The notes under the pieces are model-generated. The model made no database searches. It had not been told where the DNA came from and saw nothing but the letters and a program-made list of their open reading frames with translations. From contig NC_081405.1 in NCBI RefSeq assembly GCF_030272615.1, forward strand, positions 158,521,954 to 158,585,953: DNA of 64,000 nucleotides. Direction: 5' to 3'. The stretch is from Cryptomeria japonica. Lineage: Eukaryota > Streptophyta > Pinopsida > Cupressales > Cupressaceae. Below are positions 22,690-33,413 of the stretch, piece by piece. The position numbers and the translations under genes are program-made. Numbering within the stretch: the stretch's first letter is position 1; each line of letters starts with the position of its first letter.

Positions 22690-23899
22690 CAATTTAGTAA
22701 GCTTCATTCAATGCAAGTCCAAATAAAATGTCCTATCACAAGTTCCTGCTGGAGTAATAGTGGAAGAAGGAATATCTAATTATATAGACTATAAAATTGA
22801 AGACCTAGGGTCTCTAGCAATCCACTCGCAGCTAGGTCTATTCTGTGGGAAAGATAAAAGGATCAAACCAGAGTATAGCATTTTGGAGAAGAAGAAACTT
22901 CACAATGCGGTTTACTTCCTAGAGGATTTCACAAATGACCACATTAGAATCATTCTGAGCTGAGTTCGTGGTGACAAGATGTATGTGGAGAGAACGCATG
23001 ATATCACACCACAAGTTGTTCATGTCGTCACTGGTTTCTGCAATGTTGGTGAAGTGCCAGGCTTGAGGAAGATCATCAAGACTAAAATGACCAAGCTCAC
23101 CGGTTCAGTGAGCGACTCATGAGGAATGACTGTTAATTCCATCAAGGATGACCTCGTGAAATATGCGTGCATGGTGATTGGATACCGGACTTTCCATGCC
23201 AATAGAATTAACTCTATATCTGCTGTAGTGGTAAATGTCACTTACCGAATGATCAAGGAAGATGCATCATTTGACCTCTGCACGTGTATGCAAAGGCAAC
23301 TCCTATTGAATCTTAAATCAATCAAATAGGATAATGCATTAAAATTCAAGTTTGGACAACTACTAGTAGGACTATTTTTCTACTTCCAAGGTTACTTCCC
23401 CAGAGTGGGAGATATTCAGTTGTCTGCGGACCAACCGGTTACCAAGTAGATCAAAGAAATCTTGCAAGCAGTTGGAACTGGCTACCCTGAAGTTCTGAAC
23501 AAGTACTTTGATGAGTTCAGAAGCAAGATGAGTCTAAGGATGAGGATATCCAGTGACATTGTCAAGAAATATGAAGAGGATATCTGCTTTATCATCAATG
23601 TGAATGAATGCATAATGGAGGTCGTTGAGCCCAGACAGGAAGAAGTAGAGCCTATGGGCTATGAGGTGATGTATGATATGTTGGACGGGTATGCTTCTAC
23701 CCTAATCGCCTCACCTCTTAATCCTAAGGAAAAGAGAACCAGCATCTATCTAGAAAGGGTTGCATTAGTTGTAGAACCTTCTAAAAAGAAAGGAAAGGCA
23801 GTGCCTTCGGCATCAGCACCGGTTACTGCAGCCAGTCCCAAAGTGACCAAGCGGTCACCTGCAAAGAAGAAATTGGAAGCAGCACCTGCCAAAGTCTGA
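22690..23899 (+). pseudogene. Unknown ORF region of copy A, shared with the other pol-less elements
   Basis: Recognisable blocks: GISNYIDYKIEDLGSLAIHS, then VIGYRTFHANRINSIS, RMIKEDASFDLCTCMQ, and QAVGTGYPEVLNKYFDEF followed by a Lys/Pro/Ala tail. The same blocks occur in order at 36222-38784 and, more divergently, in the open 347-residue frame at 32370-33413. I recognise no known domain. Fossil with several breaks. Confidence 0.65.
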
Positions 23900-24347
23900 A
23901 GCCCTTAACCAGGTAGGCCCAAAAGCCTTTTTTAAATCCTCTAACAAGGTGTTTCACATCTATGGATCTAAAATCCTCTAGCAAGGTATTCTTTAATCGA
24001 ACTTATCTCCTAACAGAGATTGAGATTCCTAACAGGATCTGTTCTGGTAAAGAACATTGTATGACCTTAACCGGCCTGACCTTAACCGATCTGGTTCCTA
24101 TTCTGCAAATAGTTACTTGTGAGTTCCATCTCACCGTGGTTTTTCCCATTTGGGTTTCCACGTCAAAATCTCTTATGTTATGGTGTTTGTGCTTATGTGG
24201 GTGAATGCATTATTTTCTATTTGGTTTGCATGTGTGCTAACCAGTTTTTCTACTAAATTATTTTACCGGTTTACTGCTAGTCTAGCAAAGTGTTTAAGTA
24301 CATTGATTTTTGGCATACTAATTCACCCCCCCTCTTAGTATTCATCA
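23893..24347 (+). repeat. Partial right LTR of copy A
   Basis: Repeats the last 455 bp or so of the left LTR (from about 20440), ending CCTCTTAGTATTCATCA, followed by the GAACC target duplication. Confidence 0.85.
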
Positions 24348-24780
24348 GAACCTTCACCTCCACTCTTCAAAGTATATTACACTATCTCATATCTTTTTTT
24401 CTCAACATAATTCTTTCCAAAATCATGTTCGCTTCCCTCATGAAAACATGAAACAAACTTTGACAACCCACCACATTGTGAGCACTTATCATTCAATCAA
24501 TCATTTCTATAGAAATAGCAGCCATCATCTGTAGGGCATAAAAATAGATCTTGTAAGTCTCTTGATGATCTCAGAAATAGCATTGCACCACACTCTTGCA
24601 ACATCTCATTACTATGCATCATAGAACGAACATGGCATAAAAGTTCATGGTACATTAAAAACTCCACATGGTACTTGCAACATCAAGTATTGTGAATCTT
24701 AAGAGGTACACAATAAAATGGCTTCAAAGATTCAAAGGCCCTTTGTGATATTTGCAAAGCTGGATGTACTTCAAGGGTCA
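24348..24780 (-). pseudogene. DDE-like transposase, N-terminal part
   Basis: Minus-strand continuation of the frame at 18356-19751. Readable blocks: HPALQISQRAFESLKPFYCV, CCKYHVEFLMYHELLCHVRS, LQECGAMLFLRSSRDLQDLF, LCPTDDGCYFYRND and KCSQCGGLSKFVSCFHEGSE. The paired cysteines suggest a zinc-binding region. In-frame stops are present near 24685 and 24503. The true start is probably near or inside the minisatellite on the right. Its separation from the C-terminal part is fully explained by the LTR insertion with its GAACC duplication. Confidence 0.6.
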
Positions 24781-25726
24781 TAAGGGGTCATATTATGTCC
24801 TAAGGGGTCATATTGTGTCCTAAGGGGTCATATGGTCTCTTAAGGGGTCATATGACACAATATGACCCCTTAGGACACAATATGACCCATAGCGACACAA
24901 TTTGGTGTCATAAGGGGTCATATGTTGTCTTAAGGGGACATAAGACCCAATATGACTCTGTAGGACACAATATGACCCATAAGGACACCATATAGTGTCA
25001 TAAAGGGTCATATTGTTTCCTAAGGGGTCATATGGTGTCTTAAGGGGTCATATGACACAATATGACCCCTTAGGACACAATATGACCCATAACGACACAA
25101 TTTGGTGTCATAAGGGGCAATAGGATACAATATGACCCCTTAGGACACCATAGGACCCATAACGACCCAATATGGTGTCATAAGGGGTCATATGTTGTCC
25201 TTAGGGATCATATGGTATCCCAGGACCCCTTAGGACACCATATGACCCCTAACGACACCATATCCCGTAACAACACCGTATAGTGTCATAAAGGGTCATA
25301 TTGTGTCCTAAGGGGTCATATGGTGTCTTAAGGGGTCATATGATACAAAATGACCCATAACGACACAATTTGGTGTTGTAAGGGGTCATATGGTGTCTTA
25401 AGGGGTCATAAGACACAATATGACCCCTTAGGACACCATAGAACCCATAACGATCCAATATGGTGTCATACGGGGTCATATGTTGTCCTTAGGGGTCATA
25501 TGGTATCCCATGATCCCTTAGGACACCATATGACCCCTAACGACACCATATGGTGTCCTAATGGGTCATAGTGTGTCATAAGGTGGCAAGATGAACCATT
25601 ATTAAAATATAAAAAGCAGTACCAATACTTCTTACAACAATTTGACACCTAAGGGGTCATATGGTGTCCTAAGAGAAGGGGTCATAGGACACAATATGAC
25701 CCCTTCTCATAGGACACAATATGACC

Positions 25727-25728
<2 letters not shown>
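24774..25728. repeat. 20-bp minisatellite with blocks in both orientations
   Basis: Monomer close to CCTAAGGGGTCATATTGTGT and its inverse ACACAATATGACCCCTTAGG, in alternating runs over about 950 bp. Neighbouring opposite runs could form long hairpins. Open frames across it are repeat artefacts. Confidence 0.85.
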
Positions 25729-25729
<1 letters not shown>

Positions 25730-25791
<62 letters not shown>

Positions 25792-25845
25792 TCCCACTGC
25801 CCTCTTGCTCCCTCTCCCCCCCCCTCTCTCTCTCTCTCTCTCCCC

Positions 25846-25912
<67 letters not shown>
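25730..25912. repeat. CT microsatellite
   Basis: Two long (CT)n runs separated by a C-rich interruption near 25787-25855. Confidence 0.95.
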
Positions 25913-25914
<2 letters not shown>

Positions 25915-26868
25915 AATATTTATAAATTAATATATTAATAAACAATAGATTAATTATGTGCAAATTTAGTTATTGAATTTACTTATTAAAATCGGATATC
26001 TGATATAACCGGATATCCGATTTCTGTTGTACAAATTTGAAATTTGAAATTTTGGCTTGGGTTTGCTTTGGGATTGGGCTTGAAAGTGACAAGCCTAGAA
26101 AGTCAACTGAAAAAACGTGTTTTTCAGTATTCCTTGATTTTCTAGACTTTACATTGGTGGCTGATGACGTTTTTTATAGCCAAAATTGATAAAACGAAAA
26201 GGGTTTTTTAAGTACGTTCTCAGATTTCCAATAATGTAAGGATTGTCTTATTTTGACTTTAATAAATAATTATATTTATTTTCTAATTGAATTCTGACAA
26301 AAGTCTTGATTGATAGACTGATTGAAAAAGACTCATAACTTTCAAACGGTATAACATTTTTTGAATTCAAAACATGCGTCACATCCTATGCTTCATCTAC
26401 TATAGGGAAAAAATTTTAAAAAATGAATTTCATAAGGTTTTGACCAAGTTAAGGTGGTTAGATGTAGGATTTTTTGAATTTATGAAAAGCTGTAGTAAAA
26501 AAATCATAAATAATTATTTACTTTATAAAAAATTATAAAAAAATATGTCACATCCAGACATGAGTCTAATACTTATATTATAAATCTTATAAAAACATAT
26601 TATTATTTGATTGTGATTAGAGTGGTCAGAAATATGCCTACTTCTTATCTTTTTCCTGAAATTTAAGTACCACTGCATTGAAATTTGAAATTTTCATTAA
26701 ATAGGATTTTTTTTTCCAAAAAATAACTAGTAGCTTAGAAACTCCATTAAAGTTTCTATAGATTCTCTTCTTACATATTTTAAAAATAATGTTCATATCT
26801 TATTCAAATTTTCATGTCAAGTTGCATAACTCCGATTTTCTGAAATTTCATTGCCACTTAAGGGCCTA
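25913..26868. other. Right subterminal region of the DNA transposon
   Basis: No ORF of note. The part from about 26290 onward matches the MITE-like derivative in inverse orientation. ATATCTGATTT/GGATATCCGATTT words near 25995-26025 echo those near 15640-15755 on the other side of the element, suggesting subterminal motif repeats. Confidence 0.55.
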
Positions 26869-26899
26869 TTTTGGCACACCATGATCTTGCACATACCCA
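26869..26899. repeat. Right terminal inverted repeat of the DNA transposon
   Basis: On the minus strand TGGGTATGTGCAAGATCATG from 26899, continuing GTGTGCCAAAATAGG. Followed on the plus strand by TA at 26900-26901. Confidence 0.75.
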
Positions 26900-26901
26900 T
26901 A

Positions 26902-27197
26902 GACATGTCATTTTCCTCTACATCATGGATTGCACCGTCCATGGCGGAAGCCAACCATAGCTTCTGTGGCCTTGTAAATTTCCTTGTTGATGAAAGAGCA
27001 GTAACATCCACTGTGGGTGGTGGGTCAAGTTGTGGTTCCTGATCCTCTACTGCTGGGGGTATAGGGTCTACTTCGATCACATCAGGAGGTGGGGTATGTG
27101 GCTAAATTGGGAACTTGACACCTCTTTTATGTGATGGCCACCTTGTTGATGCTTTTTTCTTTGCACAATGGGTAGTCATCTTATAGGCCTTCCTCAT
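26902..27197 (-). pseudogene. pogo/CENP-B-like DNA transposase, N-terminal exon
   Basis: Minus strand, ATG at 27197 (MRKAYKMTTHCAKKKASTRW), just after an acceptor-like CTTTGTAG. One in-frame stop follows KFPI. It then runs through an acidic/Pro-rich stretch to KLWLASAMDGAIHDVEENDM, the first helices of a psq-type DNA-binding domain. The frame continues across the excised transposon into ASKKWGIPNATL at 14590, completing the usual helix-turn-helix (the family pattern is roughly AI..V..G.MS.R.A...GIP..TL). Confidence 0.7.
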
Positions 27198-27205
27198 CTA
27201 CAAAG

Positions 27206-27659
27206 AACAATAATAACATGTATGCTAGTTGTATTTTCATGTCAAATTTGCAGATCAATATAAATTGTATAGTACACATGAAACACATCTTTAATTTTAT
27301 ATGTAACCTACAAACATAGATACGGTGCAACATGGGTAAAATTGAGATGGAACCAACTAACTGAGTGATGTTCTAGACCGATGTCTGTTGATCGATATTA
27401 ACTGTGATGCTTGACATGGCACTATTGTGCAAGTAAGGAGTGGATGAGAAGATAGTGTAAGATGATAGTAATGCTTGAACAATAGAAGTATGGTTTCCTA
27501 TGTAAAATGCTATCTTTTATGGGCATTTGTTCCTGGAGATGTTTTCTATATTGGAGACTTATACAGTAGGGGTTTAGAGGTACATGCAGAGACTTACCCT
27601 GGCAGGGATTCGAGGTTGAAACCTTCTGGGTCAACTAGATGTGGTGGTGTAGATGGAAT
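27206..27659. other. Spacer, no gene seen
   Basis: Probably intron or 5' flank of the pogo-like gene. No coding sequence with family features. Confidence 0.4.
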
Positions 27660-28781
27660 TGATACATACTGAGAGGGGGGTGAATTAGTATACCAAAAAA
27701 CACTGAACTCAAACTCTTAAACAATTTAATAGATAACCGGTACAACAAATTTACTAATAAACCGGTTAAGATAAATGCAAACCAAATAGTAATCAAAGCA
27801 TTCACCCACAAGAGCACAATCACCATAACACAAGATTTTTTGACGTGGAAACCCAAATGGGAAAAACCACGATGAGCAAAAACTCACAAGTAATTATCAG
27901 AAGGTTAAGGTCAGACCGGTTAAGGTCATACAATGTTCTTCACCAAAAAATGTCTTGTTAGGAATCTAGATCTCTGTTAGGAGATAAGTCCTATTAAAGA
28001 GTACCTTGTGAGAGGATTTCAGATTCACACTAGTGAACCACCTTGTTAGAGGATTTACAAAGGCTTTGCTAGACCTACCGGGTTAAGGGTTTCAAACTTG
28101 TCGAAGATGTGAGTAATCAACAAGTGAGTAATCTAGATACTAGCATAGTATGCTTGGTTAGATCCATGATAGCTCATTGTTAATGCATTTCAACATTACT
28201 TTAATCTTCAATATCTCCACACTCCTACTCTTCATACAGACCTAATCTTCTCTTCTGTGATCGCACATACAAAAACCTCATCAACATCTAAAACCCTAGA
28301 CATGATGTCCTTATAAAGGAGTTTGATTTCATGTCAGTCTAATAAGATTACATTTCAAGTTCCTAGGTTCAGTGCATTTAGACACAATTGGTAACATGAC
28401 ACAAAATCACCGCCAAAGTGTCGGTGGATGATAACTCATCACAAAAATATCAGTTGGTAACTCATCACAGAGTAATATCAGTTCATACAATTTACCGATT
28501 ACTGGTTGTCAAAAATTAAGACTTGAAAATGTTAACTACCGCTTTGTTCCTTCGTACTGCTTGAGATCCTCGAACCGCTTGTGGTCTTCATACCACTTGA
28601 GGTCTTCAGTCAATTTGTGACCGGTAAACATCTTCTGCAAAACACCGATAGTCTGAAGACTATAATACATAATACCGGTTGGAACAATTACCGATTGAGC
28701 ATAACTCATACAAAAAGAAAGTGTACACAAAGCAAGTGTGTGTCCATCAATGACAATCACAAAATCACCAAAATTCCAATA
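27660..28781 (-). repeat. 3' LTR of copy C
   Basis: 1122 bp. On the minus strand it starts TATTGG right after the purine tract AAAGGGGGAGAT and ends AGTATGTATCA. Confidence 0.85.
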
Positions 28782-29134
28782 ATCTCCCCCTTTGGCATTG
28801 ATGGCAACACTTAGGAAAATTTTGACATCTAAGTGTTTTTACAACAAAACTATGCCATAATCAAAATTACTCCCCCTAAGCATATACACTATCCCTTTTG
28901 CAGAAATTACAATGTATACTACTCCCTTAAAGTGGTAACATGAAAGTATACATAATATTCACCAAAATTTTAAATACTACTCCCCCTTTGCCAACAATGA
29001 CAAACTAATGCAGAACAACCCTTGTTTCCTTATATATAGAAAAATAGAGTAAATGTTTATGACAATAAGGAATGAAACCTATCAAAAACAGATTTAAAAT
29101 CTTGCATAAAAGCCTTCATGGCTAATGACCATGA
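28782..29134 (-). other. 3' end of copy C interior with polypurine tracts
   Basis: The 26-nt block at 28782-28807 equals the Copia block at 10725-10750. A second purine tract is near 28980-28995 (minus strand GGCAAAGGGGGAGTAGT). Ends at the CATGA duplication (29130-29134) of the nested element. Confidence 0.75.
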
Positions 29135-29927
29135 TGTTAGGATTCCCAAAGATACTGAGAGGGGGGGTGAATCAGTATCTAACCAGTATATAAATTTACT
29201 TGACTTAAAACATGAAAAACATATTAAAACTATGTGCCGATAAACAAGAGATAATGCAGTAAACAAGAATAACAACAACCACATGAGAAGCACACCATAA
29301 CACAATATTTTAATGAGGAAACCTGGTGTGGGAAATACCTCGGTGGGATTTGTGACCCACAATATTTTCTTACTGGCCAATAAGGGAATATTACTTTTAC
29401 AATAGGGGCCTACACATGCAGGAAGGCCAAGTGCCTATAGCTCACTGCTCAATTACAAAAGAAGTCGCACTGACTTACAAAATGGATTATATTAATCCAA
29501 AATCTTGTACTGCTTCAAATTAGCATCTGCTATGCTAGGTTTAGTACCATTTTAAGCTTTGCTACATACATAAACCCTTAACCAATAATTCACATATTAG
29601 GTCTGCATAATTTCGCCTATCACCTTATTTTTCACACACTTCCTATTACAAAATGATCTCATACATATATGAGTCATATTATAACTCTCCATGCCGGCTT
29701 ACAATGATTTTACAATTAATTACAAAATACATTTTAAACAAAATTGAAGTCAGCCAAGGTGTCAGTATCCTTCCTTTCACTGCCAGTGTTCTGTATGCCG
29801 GTGTAGAGTCTGTCGGTGTTGGGTTCGATATCTTTGTCTTGCCGGTATCATATGATTGCAAGGTTTCCATCAATGAAAAAACCTTCAATCACCTACAATT
29901 TCTCATTGGATTGTGCATTTGCCAACA
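29135..29927 (-). repeat. 3' LTR of element D
   Basis: 793 bp, minus strand TGTTGGC...CCTAACA; preceded on the minus strand by AAAGGGGGAGAT. Confidence 0.9.
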
Positions 29928-29953
29928 ATCTCCCCCTTTGGCATTGATGGCAA
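29928..29953 (-). other. Polypurine tract region of element D
   Basis: The same 26 nt as in the Copia element (10725-10750) and copy C (28782-28807), directly adjoining the LTR. A second GGGGGAG tract lies near 30100. Confidence 0.85.
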
Positions 29954-30240
29954 CACTCATGAGAAAAATCAAAAAGTGTCCAAAATGATATCCAAAAAAT
30001 AGTCTGCCAAAATTGTCTTACCAAAACTATATGATAAAAAATGTATGCTCCCCCTGAGCAGATGATGTCCTTTCTTCTGACTATTTTTCTCATCCCACTA
30101 CTCCCCCTTTGACATCAATGAAAAAGGTTTTCATTTTCTATCAGTGGAGTCCTACCTGGATTCTTGTAACTGGTGGGTTACAATCTGAAAGATATCTGTC
30201 AAAACTAAATTTATGCCATTGTTGAATGTTTTTCTATATT

Positions 30241-31053
30241 TTATTGCCTCTTGTGTTCTTTGCACTGTACCAGTGAGTATGTGCATTTTCTCTTCTGGTG
30301 TGTCTTCAGTTCGGGAACCAGGGCTTTAGATATTTCATTTCTCAAGGAAATAAGATACTCTAGTCTTGGACTAAGTCTGCATTTCAAGTCCTTTGTCTTA
30401 TCCTTTATTCTCTGTTTGTCATTTTCTAGTTTCTTGATTTTCTCTTCCTGTTCTGCAATCTTCTTCTCTAACTCCAAAAATGAATCTGATGTTCCAATCA
30501 GATTGTCAGCAATATTATTTATCTTCTCTTGTGCTTTGTTGATCTCCTTGTCAAGATCCTCTGTTAATACATTCATTTTGCAAGTGTCCCTGTACAGTTT
30601 CTTGAAGTCATAGATTATTTCTCCAAGTTCCAGTAAAAGGGTGTCCATTTCTTCCTTGTTCTTATTTACAATATCCTCAAATAATTTCTCTTTTTCTTTT
30701 ATCATTCTTTCCTTAAATGTATCCTTATTTATTTGATCTATAGTCAATAGGTTGCCGGTGATGAACTTAGACAATGTGTCTAGTTGACCTAAAGAATCTT
30801 TATTCTCAACATTGCACTTTGGTGCTATCAATTCAAGAATTGGTATTGTATCATCAATAGCCTTATAGGCTTGTACATTGCATTCCGTGATCTTCTTTAT
30901 TGAATCTAACATGACCTTTGTTACATTAGTAGATCTGAATTCTGCCATAGTTGTACCAGATGTTTGTCCAATAGTCTTTATAATAGCCATGCTACCGGTT
31001 GTGGTTATTACCTTACTTGATTCGACCTCTGGTAGGTCTGTCTGTGTTTGCAT
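30241..31053 (-). CDS. Element D, 270-residue coiled-coil ORF (unknown)
   Basis: Open frame. The N-terminal half has no recognised motif; residues about 110-240 are Lys/Glu-rich with heptad character (EKKIAEQEEKIKKLENDK region), predicting a coiled coil. It follows the 354-residue frame by about 25 nt. No known domain; may contribute to particle assembly, but that is a guess. Part of an LTR element. Confidence 0.55.
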   Translation of the reverse strand: MQTQTDLPEVESSKVITTTGSMAIIKTIGQTSGTTMAEFRSTNVTKVMLDSIKKITECNVQAYKAIDDTIPILELIAPKCNVENKDSLGQLDTLSKFITGNLLTIDQINKDTFKERMIKEKEKLFEDIVNKNKEEMDTLLLELGEIIYDFKKLYRDTCKMNVLTEDLDKEINKAQEKINNIADNLIGTSDSFLELEKKIAEQEEKIKKLENDKQRIKDKTKDLKCRLSPRLEYLISLRNEISKALVPELKTHQKRKCTYSLVQCKEHKRQ

Positions 31054-31078
31054 TTATACAAACAAAGGTTCATGCTTT

Positions 31079-32143
31079 TTAGTTTAGGCCAATGGCCAAT
31101 TCTTCAGATGGTTTATCTGTTGTATCTATCGGTTTCTTAGTGGTATCTTCTACCGATTGCTCTACCAGTGTTGGTTTTTTTGTGTTTGTTTCAATCTCTG
31201 TAGTCGGTGACTCAGTAGTCACATCTTTCTCCTTATCCTTAGTGGTTTCTCTATCAACCATAATGTCAACTTCCTGAGTGTCTACATTTACTGTATACAA
31301 AATTTCTAATTCGGGATTTGTATATTCTACTGGAGTCTCCATACTCTCAATGGCTGGTTTATTTTCAGTAGTGTCTACCGGTGGAGTATTTGAAAGAGGT
31401 GGGGGCATATTGTCAGTTATTTTCAGGCTTGGTGGTCCACCTATCTTACCTTTCCCTTTTTCTCTGTGCTTTTGATATACTTTGATAGTCTTAGGTCTAA
31501 GTAATTCTTCTTGTTTTTCTTTCTTCACAAAGAAAATATCCCATGCATCAACAGTTTCCTCAGAAACTTCCTTTACTCTTCCTGCCATTAATGCTACATG
31601 CCAGTGAGCAGTAGAAAATAATGTCAGATTAGCCTCACTGATTAATTTGTCTATTTCATCAGGTGAGTTAACTGGATGCACTGCTAGTAATTTTTCAATC
31701 TTAATCTTTTTATCCAGTTCAACAATAGCTAATCTTCTAGCTTCTAATCTCCTATACAAGTCATTTGGAATTTCATCAACAATTTCCATTAAGAATTTCT
31801 TGTATATAACTAAGTGTAAAATTACACCATTCTCTATACTTTCCTTATCATCAGCTGATAGTGTATTGTATATTTGATTGATGTTTTTTAGCTTACCATC
31901 CTCTATGATTTCATTTAGAAGTTTGTCTATAGGAACAATAGTTTGTTTCACCTTCTTCTTAGGAGTCATCTTCTTCACCGGAGACCCTACTGCTTGTTGC
32001 TTCTGTCTTGTCCTTTTAGGTGTAGGAGAGGGTGCCGGTGAGGGTTTTCTTTTCCTTTCAATCCTTTTAAATACAATAGGTATATCACTTTTAGAAGAAG
32101 TTCTAACTGGTGAAAGATGAGTTTCCGGTTGAGGTGCTTCCAA
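31079..32143 (-). CDS. Element D, 354-residue ORF with basic N-terminus (unknown)
   Basis: Open frame. Residues about 25-65 are strongly basic with two clusters (KRIERKRKP and PKRTRQKQQ) spaced like a bipartite nuclear localisation signal, followed by KKMTPKKKVK. The middle has a folded-looking helix-rich part (INQIYNTLSADDKESIENGV, HWHVALMAGRVKEV) and the tail is Thr/Glu/Pro-rich and disordered. A shorter relative of the middle part is recognisable in copy C near 37064-37258. No known domain. Confidence 0.55.
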   Translation of the reverse strand: MEAPQPETHLSPVRTSSKSDIPIVFKRIERKRKPSPAPSPTPKRTRQKQQAVGSPVKKMTPKKKVKQTIVPIDKLLNEIIEDGKLKNINQIYNTLSADDKESIENGVILHLVIYKKFLMEIVDEIPNDLYRRLEARRLAIVELDKKIKIEKLLAVHPVNSPDEIDKLISEANLTLFSTAHWHVALMAGRVKEVSEETVDAWDIFFVKKEKQEELLRPKTIKVYQKHREKGKGKIGGPPSLKITDNMPPPLSNTPPVDTTENKPAIESMETPVEYTNPELEILYTVNVDTQEVDIMVDRETTKDKEKDVTTESPTTEIETNTKKPTLVEQSVEDTTKKPIDTTDKPSEELAIGLN

Positions 32144-32369
32144 CTCTCTTTCACTTATACTGGCTTGTCTCAGAACATCCTTGATTGTCTTTTCCTATTG
32201 GGTTCCTTTCTTTACAGTTGCTTCAACCTTCTTAACCCTTTTTCTAGATTGAATTCCACTTTCTATTGTTTCAGCATTTCCAAAAACTTCCTCTTCCAGT
32301 TCCTTTGGAGCTTCAAGAAGGTATTTTGCATATGTTTCTATGATGTCGTCATCTATTTCATAGCCCATT

Positions 32370-33413
32370 TTAGTTACCCAAATAGTTTAAAGGGACAACT
32401 GCTTCCATCCAAATTTCATCTTTCTTGATGAGAAAATAGATTTCCTTTTGATACTTATCCAAAATAGCTTGTGAGAGTCTTACTCTAGACTTCATTTGAG
32501 CCTTCAATGCTTGAAAATACTCATTTAGGTTTTTCTCCCTGTTTTCTCCCATATTTTTTAGTAAATCTAATAGTTGTTTTCCTACTGGTATGTCAAAACC
32601 AAAATCTCTTGCACCAATACTGGGTACTTGTTTGGTTATGTACAACATCAGACAAACAAGTAAGTTTCCAAATCTGAATGTTCCTTTCTTATCTCTTTTG
32701 ATCTTTCCCAAATTGTCTATCAACTCATCTTTAAGACATTCACATATATCTATCCTTGCATTATCATTGACCATATCATAGGCACTCTTGATACATAGAC
32801 TAGAAACTGAGTTTAACCTATTTGCATGTGTAGCCTTATAACCTAAGATCATACTAATAAATCTAACATTTATATCTTTCACATTGTTTACCCTTAGAGA
32901 TCTCTTATCAAATGTTGCACCAGTTAGGTTTATCACTGTGTCATTTGAGACCTTTGTTTTGTCCAGTCTGTTACCGGTGGAGGGTAACCCTGTTACAACT
33001 TTTACTGCTTCTTTTGTGATTTTATGAATAGAGTCTAACCAGAATAATTCACCATGTACTCTGCTTAACACAATCCTTATGATATCCTTGGGAAAATCCG
33101 GGATACTAAGAATTTCAGTGAAACCTAGGGTTTCTACTATCTTATGTTCAGGTTTGACATTTCTGGATTCATCACAAATCATACTTTTAAACATGTTCTT
33201 AATCTCATCATCAACTAATTCCTCAATATGACAATGTATATACATCCTAGGGTCTTCAGCATATACTACTCCTTTAGGGATTTGAGAAAATGCACCTATG
33301 CTATCATCTTTCTTTGTGATTTCGAGAACTAGCTGAAATACAGGTCTAGGTCGCTTAACAATTTCAACAACAGTAGGGTTTTCAATAAATTCAGGAGTGG
33401 ATGAAGATGCCAT
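32370..33413 (-). CDS. Element D, 347-residue conserved unknown ORF
   Basis: Open frame starting MASSSTPEFIENPTVVEIVK. Core blocks: FWLDSIHKITKEAVKVVTGL, MILGYKATHANRLNSVSS, NDNARIDICECLKDELIDNL and FRFGNLLVCLMLYI, then NLNEYFQALKAQMKSRVRLS. The same order of blocks is found in copies A and C, so it is a family-wide protein. Its ITKEA...TGLP opening recalls plant transposon proteins with mobile-domain-like folds, but I cannot assign it. It replaces pol in position. Function unknown. Confidence 0.65.
   Translation of the reverse strand: MASSSTPEFIENPTVVEIVKRPRPVFQLVLEITKKDDSIGAFSQIPKGVVYAEDPRMYIHCHIEELVDDEIKNMFKSMICDESRNVKPEHKIVETLGFTEILSIPDFPKDIIRIVLSRVHGELFWLDSIHKITKEAVKVVTGLPSTGNRLDKTKVSNDTVINLTGATFDKRSLRVNNVKDINVRFISMILGYKATHANRLNSVSSLCIKSAYDMVNDNARIDICECLKDELIDNLGKIKRDKKGTFRFGNLLVCLMLYITKQVPSIGARDFGFDIPVGKQLLDLLKNMGENREKNLNEYFQALKAQMKSRVRLSQAILDKYQKEIYFLIKKDEIWMEAVVPLNYLGN

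Larger units (their letters stand above)
19752..24347 (+). mobile_element. Pol-less LTR element, copy A
   Basis: Left LTR 19752-20879 (TGTTGGC...ATTCATCA); initiator-Met tRNA primer site TGGTATCAGAGC at 20882-20893; gag-like region; an unknown ORF region; a partial right LTR 23893-24347. Five-base target duplication GAACC flanks it exactly (19747-19751, 24348-24352). The 3' part of the interior and the 5' part of the right LTR are absent. Broken in several places. No reverse transcriptase, RNase H, integrase or protease is visible. Same family as the element at 27660-41677. Confidence 0.85.
14600..26899 (-). mobile_element. 12.3 kb TIR DNA transposon inserted in the pogo-like gene
   Basis: Left end GGGTTAGTGCAGGATCATGG (14601-14620) is the inverted copy of the right end, which on the minus strand reads GGGTATGTGCAAGATCATGG (26898-26879): 17 of 20 match, and similarity continues (GCCAAAA, then AAGTGGC). 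A TA pair flanks both ends (14598-14599, 26900-26901). Removing the element and one TA joins the pogo-like reading frame exactly (ATG TCT ATC AGG TTT GCA), so this is an insertion. It carries a decayed minus-strand transposase (18356-19751 and 24348-24780), an internal LTR element, tandem repeats and a short derivative of itself. Net length without the LTR element is about 7.7 kb. Superfamily not assigned. Confidence 0.75.

Noticed and set aside
25721-25938. Ser/Leu-rich open frames
   Set aside because: Translation of a CT microsatellite.
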